DNA from: CAZUHB01 sp964620445
GTDB taxonomy: Bacteria > Planctomycetota > B15-G4 > CAYZWU01
NCBI GenBank assembly: GCA_964620445.1
Contig: CAZUHB010000002.1
Location: 160,139-224,138 of the forward strand
Reading direction: 5' to 3'
Length of the DNA stretch: 64,000 bases
In this document: in pieces, positions 23,269-31,348 of the stretch
How positions within the stretch are numbered: position 1 is the stretch's first letter
How the letters are laid out: each line of letters starts with the position of its first letter
The notes under the pieces: model-generated
What the model saw: the letters and a program-made list of their open reading frames with translations, nothing else
Told to the model about the DNA's origin: nothing
The model's database searches: none
Translations under genes and position numbers: made by a program

Positions 23269-26151
23269 TCAGTTCCAGTCCTTCAGGTCGGTCGCCGGGT
23301 CCCCGATAAAGGTGAAGACCTGGACCGAGTCGAGCGACATCCCCTTGGCGTAGGATGTGATCTTGGACTGGGTCGTAATGGCCCCCAGGTTCCTTTGCTG
23401 CTGGTCGAATATGATGGAGAAGATCTCGGCGTCCAGGATATCGTGCTCCCAGAGGTAACCCAGGCCCGAGGGCGAGAAGCTGCCGATGGCGCCCTTGCCG
23501 ACGGCGGCGATGAACTCCTCGGCGATGCAATAATAGCTCGGCTGGGCGAAATAACCGTTCAGACAGGTCATGGTGACCACGAAGGGCAGATTGTTCCCGT
23601 TGTTCAGGTCCGCCACGTCGGCCGACACGAACATCATCTCGCCCGTCCAGTTGGTCACGGCGCCGTGACCGACATAGTTGGCGATCAGCACCCCCCCATC
23701 GATGCTCGCGACGATGTCCTGCGTGGCGTTGTTCACGTTCGTGTAGCCGCTCAGGTAGACCTTGTCCGCGCCGAAACCGGAAGGCAGATAGGGGATCATG
23801 TCCTCGTTGAGATTCTCGAAGCCGATCTCGTCGTCGGCCGAGAGCAGCACGGTATCGGGAACCCAGCCGGCGTACTGCTCGAAGCCGACCACCTTGCCGG
23901 CCATGTCGCCCGCCGCCGCCGCGCTCGCTGCCGGGATCCTGCCGAGATACATGTCGGGAAGATCGTCGCCTCCGTCGACGCACACGTACCAGGTGTCGTT
24001 GGGCGTGATCCCCAGATCGGAGTCGAACATGTGAACGGGAACGATGTTTTCCTTGCCCGTTCCCAGCTTGCCCCTGTAGTCGGCGCACGCGTCCCCCACG
24101 AGGAGAACAAAGCTCGGCGCGGGCGGCGTCCAGTGGTCATAGGCATACTGCAAAAAATCCTTCAGCGCCGAAGGGTGAAAGAGGCCGAAATTGAACTCGT
24201 TGTAGATATCGTCCATCGCCACGGCCGCCGTGCGCAGCCCCTGGCCGGCGCGGTACTGAACAAGTGGTTCCACATCGGAGAGAAACTCTTTTGACGTGAC
24301 GAGAATGAAATCGGCGCCGTTGGCCGTGTTCTTCAGATCGGAGTGCTCCCAGAGCTCGATCTTCGCCGGGGTCCTGATCCTGTCGGCGGTCATGGCATAG
24401 AAGCGCCCCGCGATGTTCACGTTCGCCTCGAAGAGGGCTCGAAACTCCGCAGGATGGATCTGCGGCACGATCGGAATCTCGCCCCGGGCGCGCGTCTTGC
24501 GGCTCGGCAACTTAGTGAAGGAGTCGATCTTCTCCACGCCGTTGCGGTCGGTGACGTCGAAGATCCTGATCTTCCGCGAACCAAAGATCCCCACGTCGAC
24601 CCGGAACCGGTCCGATCCCTCGAGTGAGAAGTCGAGCTCACCGTCGACCGTCTCGAAGCGGCGCCAGCAATCGATCTCGATCGAGTTGAGACAGACCACA
24701 TCGAGGATGGAGCCCGTGTCGGCGGGGAGATCGATGGTGACCGTGTTGGCCCCGTCGAGCAGAACGCCCTGGGGAATCGTCCCTTCCTGGATGAACTCCA
24801 CGTCGTTGTCCCAGAAATCATCGGCCACGAGGGTATCGTTCAGCAAGATCCTCGTGTGGTGGTTCGGATGAGGGGGCGCCGTCGACACGCCCCGGAAGGC
24901 GACGCGCAGGACAGCGTCGGTCTGCGACAGGTCGGGCGCCGGGACGTTCACCGGGAAGGACACCGTCTCGGGAGCATACATGGCGTCCCAGAACCAGTAA
25001 TCGACGCTCGTCCCCCCGGGCACGGCCTCCCACCAGAGAAGGTCCTCCTCGACGTGAATCGTCTGCCGGAAGAGATCGACGGGAACTCCCTGGTCCGACA
25101 CCTTGCCGCTCTTCGTGGCCATGCGCAGTCCCGTCGCCCCTCCCCAGTAGAGCCAGTAGACGTTCGTCTCGGTGAAGAGGTTGTGATCGATCACCTCGGC
25201 GAAGAACTCGATCCTGTCGCCGGGCGCAAAGATCTGGGGGTCGGCCGTCACCACGTCGATCGCCGCCTCCATCCCCAGGTGGAAGATCTGGAAAGTCCGG
25301 GGATCGATGGTCTGCGGATCGACGCCCACCGCGGAGAGATCGTCGTGGGTCAACCGATAGATGCCGTCTTCGACGATCTCCAGACGGAGACCGGTCCTGT
25401 CGCTCCGATCGGATCGATCGGGACGGCGGGGTTCCCTTTCCCAGGGGAAACAACACCGATCGGTATGGTTGAGAACGAGACGGCTCGACATCTCGTCGTA
25501 CAACCCGCCCGCCCGGTCGACGTCCTGTTCACCGACGCCGTCCAACGCGGACCGCAGGGGGCGCTCGAAGCTGATCCGAGCACGTATCCTGTCGAAGCAG
25601 CGCAACTCGCGCGTCGCCGGATTCCACTGAAAGGGATAAAACAGAACGCGCGCCACCGACGTGCCGCGGAGCCGGGAGCGTTCACCGACGGCGACCAGTT
25701 TGCCTGGATAGTCCTCGGTCGATGTGTAGGCCCTGCGCGACTTGACGAAATCCTCTCGCTTCTCCCCCTTGGCGGAGAGGCGCGGCCTGGGTACGGGGTG
25801 GATCATTCGCCCCGGCAGCGAGCGGAACCGGCTCTCGAGCACGCGCACGGTCACCGATCCGTCGACGGGCACCTCGATCAAGGTTCCCATCCGCGGCAAC
25901 TCGGGACAGCCGATCCCCGTTGTGCGCCCCCAGCCCGGCAGGACGATCCTGTCGTAGACGATTCCTTCGAAGAGGCTGTCGGTGCGCAGGCCGAAGGCGG
26001 GCAGGCTCAGTTCCACCACGAGCCCCTCGTCGCTCGATTCGATGAGCGTAATCGGCCCTTCGACTCCGGCGGGGGCGCGAAATGCGAGAGCGCCCGCCAG
26101 CAACAGGAGCCATGCCGCCAGCCGTCGGAATCTGCGATTGATAGGGGACAT
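23269..26151 (-). CDS. Secreted C25 (gingipain-type) cysteine peptidase
   Basis: 960 residues with a signal peptide (LAAWLLLLAGALAFRAPAG). A long N-terminal prodomain region with beta-rich segments precedes the catalytic C25 domain (about 590-960): DFILVTSKEFL, VLLVGDACADY, then the catalytic His in NYVGHGAVTNW (His829) and Cys in MTCLNGYF (Cys863). The protein ends just after the catalytic domain, without the Ig-like or type IX sorting domain common in Bacteroidetes gingipains. It is first in a minus-strand run with the radical SAM enzyme and the C39-like protease. It could process exported peptide or scavenge protein; the sequence does not decide. Confidence 0.82.
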   Translation of the reverse strand: MSPINRRFRRLAAWLLLLAGALAFRAPAGVEGPITLIESSDEGLVVELSLPAFGLRTDSLFEGIVYDRIVLPGWGRTTGIGCPELPRMGTLIEVPVDGSVTVRVLESRFRSLPGRMIHPVPRPRLSAKGEKREDFVKSRRAYTSTEDYPGKLVAVGERSRLRGTSVARVLFYPFQWNPATRELRCFDRIRARISFERPLRSALDGVGEQDVDRAGGLYDEMSSRLVLNHTDRCCFPWEREPRRPDRSDRSDRTGLRLEIVEDGIYRLTHDDLSAVGVDPQTIDPRTFQIFHLGMEAAIDVVTADPQIFAPGDRIEFFAEVIDHNLFTETNVYWLYWGGATGLRMATKSGKVSDQGVPVDLFRQTIHVEEDLLWWEAVPGGTSVDYWFWDAMYAPETVSFPVNVPAPDLSQTDAVLRVAFRGVSTAPPHPNHHTRILLNDTLVADDFWDNDVEFIQEGTIPQGVLLDGANTVTIDLPADTGSILDVVCLNSIEIDCWRRFETVDGELDFSLEGSDRFRVDVGIFGSRKIRIFDVTDRNGVEKIDSFTKLPSRKTRARGEIPIVPQIHPAEFRALFEANVNIAGRFYAMTADRIRTPAKIELWEHSDLKNTANGADFILVTSKEFLSDVEPLVQYRAGQGLRTAAVAMDDIYNEFNFGLFHPSALKDFLQYAYDHWTPPAPSFVLLVGDACADYRGKLGTGKENIVPVHMFDSDLGITPNDTWYVCVDGGDDLPDMYLGRIPAASAAAAGDMAGKVVGFEQYAGWVPDTVLLSADDEIGFENLNEDMIPYLPSGFGADKVYLSGYTNVNNATQDIVASIDGGVLIANYVGHGAVTNWTGEMMFVSADVADLNNGNNLPFVVTMTCLNGYFAQPSYYCIAEEFIAAVGKGAIGSFSPSGLGYLWEHDILDAEIFSIIFDQQQRNLGAITTQSKITSYAKGMSLDSVQVFTFIGDPATDLKDWN

Positions 26152-26209
26152 GATGCGAATCCTCTCTCAAGGTCGTTGGCCACGGCGAGCGGGCCCCACC
26201 CCTAACACC

Positions 26210-26229
26210 ATAAATGCATATACATTTAT
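26210..26229. promoter_or_regulatory. AT-rich inverted repeat between divergent C25 and ABC genes
   Basis: ATAAATG-CATATA-CATTTAT, a 7-bp dyad in the 272-bp divergent intergenic region, with a TATAAT hexamer further along the plus strand at 26312-26317. It is a candidate shared operator. No T-run follows, so it is not a terminator. Confidence 0.3.
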
Positions 26230-26423
26230 ATCTTCTTCGCCGGAATCGGTCAAGGGCAAAAGTGAGGCACCGGACGCGGAACGTCACCTTTTTCCTTGCG
26301 CCAACATCATTTATAATATAGAGTTAGAGCTACGATATTCGAACGTAGACCGGGCAATATTCACGGTCTCGTCACTCGCCGCGACCGCCCGATGCGGGCA
26401 CCGACAGAGGGATCCAGAATCGA

Positions 26424-28244
26424 TTGCGTGAAGAGGTCAGCATAAAGGAACGCATCCGGCGCACCCTGCATCTCGAGCGGGCCATGGTTCTCGTCTGGGA
26501 AAGCGGTCCGCGTTACGTGATTGCCAGCGGGCTGCTGCTTCTCGTGCAGGGACTGATACCGCTCGCCACCCTTTACCTGATCAAGCTCGTCGTCGACGAG
26601 GTCACGCTCACCGTGGGGGCTTCGGGAGATCAGGGATCGTTCGGCCGCGTGGCGTTGCTGATCGGCATCATGGGCGCGGTCCATCTTGTCAACAACCTCT
26701 GCCGCACCCTCTCGACCCTGGTGGGCGAAGCCCAGTCGCTGGCGGTCACCGACCATGTGCAGGACATCCTCCACGCCAAGTCGATGGAGGTCGATCTCGA
26801 GTACTACGAGAACTCGCAATACTACGACACGCTCCACCGCGCCCAGCGCGAGGCGCCCTTCCGACCGACACGTATCGTGGCCGGTTTCATCGGCATCTTC
26901 CAGAACGGCATCTCGCTCCTCGCCGTGGCCGGCTTGCTCGTCGCCTTTCACTGGGCCGTGGCCCTTGTCCTCTTCGTGGCTGCCGCTCCCGGTCTCGTCG
27001 TCAGGATGCGCTACGCCAAGAAGATGTATCAATGGCAGCGTGAACGAACCCCGCTGGAGCGCTACTCCAATTATTTCCACTATCTCCTGACCCACAACGC
27101 GAACGCCAAGGAGATCCGCCTCTTCGACCTGGGCACCCACTTCAAGAACCGCTTCCGCGACCTGCGCCGCAAGCTGCGCCTCGAGTGGCTCAAGATCGCC
27201 CGGAGGCGGTCGCTCAACGACTCGGTGACGCAGCTCAGCTTCACCCTCGCCGTGTTCGGCTCCTACGCGTTCATCGCCTACCGCGCCGTGCAATCCGAAA
27301 TCACGCTGGGCGACCTGGTCATGTTCTTCCAGGCGGTGCAGCGGGGTCAGAGCTACCTGCAGCAAGCCCTGGGCAGTCTGGCCGGGCTCTACGAGCACAA
27401 TCTCTTCCTCACCGATCTCACCGAGTTCCTCGACTTGAAGCACAAGGTGGAAGAACCGGATCGCCCCGCGGCCGTTCCGCGGCCGCTCAGGGCCGGCATC
27501 TCCGTCGACCACGTCGACTTCGCCTATCCCACGGGGACGCGGAGCGTGCTCGAGGACATTTCACTCCATATCGAACCGGGCGAACAGGTGGCGCTCGTGG
27601 GAGAAAACGGATCGGGAAAGACGACGCTGGTGAAACTTCTCTGCCGGCTCTACGACCCGACGAAGGGGCAGATCGCTCTCGACGGCATCGACCTGCGCTG
27701 TTTCGAGATCGCCGCGCTCCGGCGCGAGATCGGCGTCATCTTTCAGGACTTCGTCGAGTACCACCTCTCGGCGCTCGAGAACATCGGACTCGGCAACATC
27801 CATGTGAAGGATCGAAGCCGCGACGCGGTGGAGAACGCCGCGAGGCGATCGGGCGCCCACGAGGTGATCGAAAGCCTTCCGAAGGGCTACGACACGACGC
27901 TGGGAAAATGGTTCGAGGACGGCGAGGAACTCAGCATCGGCGAGTGGCAGAAGGTGGCCCTCGCCCGCGCCTATCTCCGAGAGGCGCAGATCGTGATCCT
28001 CGACGAACCGACGAGTTCGATGGATGCCCGGGCCGAGTACGAGGTCTTCAGAAAGTTCTCCGAACTCTCTCGGGACCGCACCACGATCCTGATCAGCCAC
28101 AGGCTCTCCACGGTCCGCACGGCGGACAGGATCTTCGTGCTCGACAGGGGCAGGATCGTGGAAAGCGGCCATCACGACGCGCTGATCGGCGCGGGCGGCA
28201 AGTACAAGGAACTCTTCGAGACGCAGGCCAGGAACTACCGGTGA
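26424..28244 (+). CDS. ABC exporter (fused membrane and ATPase domains), peptide export type
   Basis: 606 residues from TTG 26424 (AGAGGGA upstream). Six hydrophobic segments lie between about 28 and 310. The nucleotide-binding domain starts near 357: Walker A GENGSGKTT (393-401), Q-loop FQDFVEY, signature LSIGEWQ in place of LSGGQ (503-509), Walker B IVILDEPTSS and H-loop ISHRLS. It has no N-terminal C39 peptidase domain, so leader removal must be done by another protein such as the S26-type peptidase. Half-transporters of this kind form homodimers. It faces away from the C25 run and is followed 27 bp later by the nucleotidyltransferase-like gene. Confidence 0.88.
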   Translation: MREEVSIKERIRRTLHLERAMVLVWESGPRYVIASGLLLLVQGLIPLATLYLIKLVVDEVTLTVGASGDQGSFGRVALLIGIMGAVHLVNNLCRTLSTLVGEAQSLAVTDHVQDILHAKSMEVDLEYYENSQYYDTLHRAQREAPFRPTRIVAGFIGIFQNGISLLAVAGLLVAFHWAVALVLFVAAAPGLVVRMRYAKKMYQWQRERTPLERYSNYFHYLLTHNANAKEIRLFDLGTHFKNRFRDLRRKLRLEWLKIARRRSLNDSVTQLSFTLAVFGSYAFIAYRAVQSEITLGDLVMFFQAVQRGQSYLQQALGSLAGLYEHNLFLTDLTEFLDLKHKVEEPDRPAAVPRPLRAGISVDHVDFAYPTGTRSVLEDISLHIEPGEQVALVGENGSGKTTLVKLLCRLYDPTKGQIALDGIDLRCFEIAALRREIGVIFQDFVEYHLSALENIGLGNIHVKDRSRDAVENAARRSGAHEVIESLPKGYDTTLGKWFEDGEELSIGEWQKVALARAYLREAQIVILDEPTSSMDARAEYEVFRKFSELSRDRTTILISHRLSTVRTADRIFVLDRGRIVESGHHDALIGAGGKYKELFETQARNYR

Positions 28245-28271
28245 TCGTTTTTTGACCGGGACAGGAGAGGG

Positions 28272-29534
28272 ATGGACAGAACGGACACGGCGCGCGACGC
28301 TCTCCTGTGCTCTCTCCGATCGGCCGATCCCGACGGGGCGGTCGAATCACTGCGCGCCCTGACGCCCGTCGATCGGAAACGGCTCGTGGCGAAGGCGGTC
28401 TGTCACAACGTGGCGCCCCTCGTCTATCGCAACCTGAGACGGCTCCGCGCACGCACCGCCCTGCCGGTGAATGTGCTGGAGCCGCTCCGCGAGATCTACG
28501 AGGCGAACACGATCCGCATGCTGCGCGTCTACCGGGAACTCGCCCGCGTGCTCGAGACACTGCGTGCCGAGGGTGTCCGGGTGATCGTGCTCAAGGGCGC
28601 GCACCTGGCCTGGGCTGTCTATGACGACATCGGGCTGCGCCCCATGTGCGACGTGGACCTCCTTGTCCGCGAGGCCGACCTGCACGCCGCGCGGCAGAGC
28701 CTTCTGGCCATCGGTTACGACCAGCCGCAATACAGGCACGACGACCTGAAACACCTCCACCCATTCACGAAAGCGGGTGCCATCCCGATCGAGGTGCACT
28801 GGACACTCGCGACCGAACCGGAGCCGCTCGTGGCGAACAGGGATAGTCTCTTCGAGCGGGCCGTCCCCTTCGGTATCGGAGAGCACCAAGCCCTCGGGCT
28901 CTGCCCCGACGATCTCTTCCTCCACCTCTGTTTTCACGCCGCCCACCACGGATTCGTTCTGGGGCTCCAGCCCTTGTGCGACATCGTCGAGATGGTCCGC
29001 GTCCTGGGCGACCGGCTCGACTGGGACGCGATCCGATCGCGCGCCCGCCTCTGGAGGATCGAGAGGAGCCTCTTTCTCACGCTCCACCTGGCAGGCCTGA
29101 TTCTCGAGCCGGTCGGCCCCGGTGAGGAGAAGGGGATCCTCGAACCGGACCGATCGGGTGCGCCGATCGCCCGAGTCGCCATGGAGCAGGTTCTATCCGT
29201 CGAGGATGATCGGGCGATGCCGCCCCCGCCTCCGGTCGGAGAATCTCCGCCCCGGAGAACGATCCGATTGGTGGAGAAGGGCCGAATTCTTCTGAAAACT
29301 CTCTTTCCGCCACGGGAGACGATGCGCGTCGTCTACCAGACCGACCGGATTCTGCCGGCTTACCTGCTCCGGCCCATCGACCTCTTCGCCCGGTACACGC
29401 GGCTGGGTCGGAAACTATTCAGGCGCAGGGCGCAACGGGCTCGTTCCGCCGGAGAGCGGCTCAGGACGCTGCGCAACATGGGCATCATCAGGGACTGGAT
29501 CCTTTCCGGGACCGATCGGTCGGAACGGCGGTGA
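28272..29534 (+). CDS. NTP_transf_5-type nucleotidyltransferase-like protein
   Basis: 420 residues; ATG 28272 follows GGAGAGGG. The core RVIVLKGAHLAWAVYDDIGLRPMCDVDLLV (about 96-126) has the paired acidic DVD motif of nucleotidyltransferases of the NTP_transf_5 group (PF14907, recalled). Later segments (EVHWTL; DDLFLHLCFHAAHHGF; CDIVEMVR) also fit this family. Relatives sit beside HprK-like genes and exporters in lasso peptide clusters. Together with the kinase at 16947 this suggests modification of the peptide product or precursor. Cytoplasmic. Actual substrate unknown. Confidence 0.8.
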   Translation: MDRTDTARDALLCSLRSADPDGAVESLRALTPVDRKRLVAKAVCHNVAPLVYRNLRRLRARTALPVNVLEPLREIYEANTIRMLRVYRELARVLETLRAEGVRVIVLKGAHLAWAVYDDIGLRPMCDVDLLVREADLHAARQSLLAIGYDQPQYRHDDLKHLHPFTKAGAIPIEVHWTLATEPEPLVANRDSLFERAVPFGIGEHQALGLCPDDLFLHLCFHAAHHGFVLGLQPLCDIVEMVRVLGDRLDWDAIRSRARLWRIERSLFLTLHLAGLILEPVGPGEEKGILEPDRSGAPIARVAMEQVLSVEDDRAMPPPPPVGESPPRRTIRLVEKGRILLKTLFPPRETMRVVYQTDRILPAYLLRPIDLFARYTRLGRKLFRRRAQRARSAGERLRTLRNMGIIRDWILSGTDRSERR

Positions 29535-29658
29535 TCGTTCCTGATCGTGGCGTGGGAGCGGGCGTCATACATGGGAACCGTGCCCGGGCCGTCCCGGAGT
29601 AGGACTCGACCGGAACCTCGCGTCCGGCGCGGCGCGATCCCCCGCGCGCCCGGAGCGC

Positions 29659-30045
29659 CTATTCCTTCTTCCTCTCCTCTGCTCTGCGGAGGAATTCGTC
29701 CCAGTCCGAATTCTGGAGATCGCGGATCTTGATGTGGACCGTATCGTGGGTCAAGCCCAGCTCGCTCTCCACCACCTCCCAGCCGATCTCGATCGCGTCC
29801 TGCCATCCCTCCTCGTTACCGATCGGGCTCAGGTTGTCGGGGAAGAGGGTCTTGCCCTGCTCATCGAGCATGAACGTCGGGAGCGCGTCGTGACGGCCGA
29901 GCGGCATGAGGGCGCCCTTGTGGACGAACTCCTCCAGATCCTCCCACTCCTCGCGCTTCCAGTAGGCACGCACCTTGTCGAGGATCCAGTCCTGTCGATA
30001 CCAGGACCGGATCGCGTCGAGTTGCTTTTCGTTGAGTCGCGCCAT
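29659..30045 (-). CDS. Small acidic protein of unknown function in the oad operon
   Basis: 128 residues; ATG 30045 is nine bases after the oadB stop, with GGGTGA upstream, so it is almost certainly cotranscribed. It is soluble, with many Trp and acidic residues (KREEWEDLEEFVHKG; GNEEGWQDAIEIGWEVVESELG) and a charged C-terminus RAEERKKE. I do not recognise a family. Its constant association would suggest a cytoplasmic accessory of the decarboxylase pump, which is inference from position. Confidence 0.7.
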   Translation of the reverse strand: MARLNEKQLDAIRSWYRQDWILDKVRAYWKREEWEDLEEFVHKGALMPLGRHDALPTFMLDEQGKTLFPDNLSPIGNEEGWQDAIEIGWEVVESELGLTHDTVHIKIRDLQNSDWDEFLRRAEERKKE

Positions 30046-30054
30046 GGATTCACC

Positions 30055-31308
30055 CTATCCAAGGAGATGAAGAAACATTCCGGCGGCCGCTGCCGAGCCT
30101 ATCACGCCTGCCACGTTCGGTCCCATGGCGGCCATGAGCGGGTTGACCGCGCCGTCCGTGTCTTCGGTCACCACCTTCTGGACCACGCGGGCCGACATGG
30201 GTACCGCGCTCACACCGGCCGCGCCGATGCAGGGATTGAGCTTCTTCTCGGCGGAGAGAAAGATGTTGAGGATCTTGGCGAAGATGAGCCCGCCCGCCGT
30301 GGAGAAGGCAAAAGCAACGGCCCCCAGGACCAGGATGCTGATCGTGCTCCACGTCAAGAAGCTCCCGGCCGTCATGGTGGCGCCCACCGCGATGCCGAGA
30401 AAGATGGTGGCAATGTCGATCATGGAGCCGCCCGCTGTCTTGCGCAGGCGGTCGGTCACCTTGCTCACGCGCAGCAGGTTGCCGAACATGAGCATACCGA
30501 TAAGCGGCGCGCAGGACGGGATCGCGAGGATCGTCACCATGGAGACCGCGATCGGGAAGATGATCAGCGCCCGCCGCGACACCTCGCGCGCCTGGGGCAT
30601 CTCGATGGCCCGTTCCGACTTCGACGTGAGCGCGCGGATGATCGGCGGCTGGATGATCGGCACCAGACTCATGTAGCTGTAAGCGGCCACCGCGATCGGA
30701 CCGAGCAGTTCCGGAGCCAGCTTGGCCGCGAGAAAGATCGACGTGGGTCCGTCGGCGCCGCCGATGATTCCGATGGCGGCCGAGGACTGGGCGTCGAACT
30801 TGAATATGTAAAAAGCGCCGAGCGCGGCAGCGAAGATACCGAACTGTGCCGCGGCCCCGAGCAGAAAGGTGATCGGCCGTCCGAGCAGAGGCCTGAAATC
30901 AGTGAGCACACCCACACCGAGAAAGATGAGAGGCGGGAGGAATTCGGTCTTGATGCCCGTTCGGTAGATCATGCCGATCAAACCGTCGTCACCCGCCCCG
31001 AGAAGGGCGTGAGGCAGGTTGGCGAGTATCGCGCCGAAACCGATCGGGATCAGCAAAAGGGGTTCGTACTTCTTGGCCACGGCAAGGTAGATGAGCACCC
31101 CACCGATGGCGAACATGACCAGGTTGCCGAGACCGATCCCCGCGAAACCCGATTCGTTGACGATCCTGGAAAAAACACCTGTTTCTTCCAAGGCTGTCTT
31201 TTGCCCCGCTGCGGCAACCTTTTGGGTTGCTGCGGCAACCTTTTGGGTTGCTGCGGCAACCTGTTGCCCGACGTTGACCGTCACTGCCACTACTTGCGTC
31301 AATCCCAT
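30055..31308 (-). CDS. oadB: Na+-translocating decarboxylase beta subunit (membrane ion pump)
   Basis: 417 residues with about ten membrane segments, matching OadB/GcdB/MmdB. These couple decarboxylation of carboxybiotin to Na+ export. Family hallmarks include GFGAILANLP, GGADGPTSIFLA (the Asp implicated in Na+ translocation) and GNLLRVSKVTDRLRKTA. An unusual N-terminal extension of about 45 residues contains a heptad repeat AAATQKV encoded by a perfect 21-bp tandem repeat, absent from typical members. The site AGAGGA precedes the ATG. It follows oadA and precedes a small unknown gene on the same strand. Confidence 0.95.
   Translation of the reverse strand: MGLTQVVAVTVNVGQQVAAATQKVAAATQKVAAAGQKTALEETGVFSRIVNESGFAGIGLGNLVMFAIGGVLIYLAVAKKYEPLLLIPIGFGAILANLPHALLGAGDDGLIGMIYRTGIKTEFLPPLIFLGVGVLTDFRPLLGRPITFLLGAAAQFGIFAAALGAFYIFKFDAQSSAAIGIIGGADGPTSIFLAAKLAPELLGPIAVAAYSYMSLVPIIQPPIIRALTSKSERAIEMPQAREVSRRALIIFPIAVSMVTILAIPSCAPLIGMLMFGNLLRVSKVTDRLRKTAGGSMIDIATIFLGIAVGATMTAGSFLTWSTISILVLGAVAFAFSTAGGLIFAKILNIFLSAEKKLNPCIGAAGVSAVPMSARVVQKVVTEDTDGAVNPLMAAMGPNVAGVIGSAAAAGMFLHLLG
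31208..31264 (-). repeat. 21-bp tandem repeat in the 5' end of oadB
   Basis: Two perfect 21-bp copies (31208-31228 and 31229-31249) and a partial third encode AAATQKV repeats in the N-terminal extension of the beta subunit. The repeat is in frame, so length changes would alter only the number of heptads. Confidence 0.8.
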
Positions 31309-31348
31309 GTCATCCTCTCGAGCTCAGCTGGCAAGCTTGCCTGGCTTT

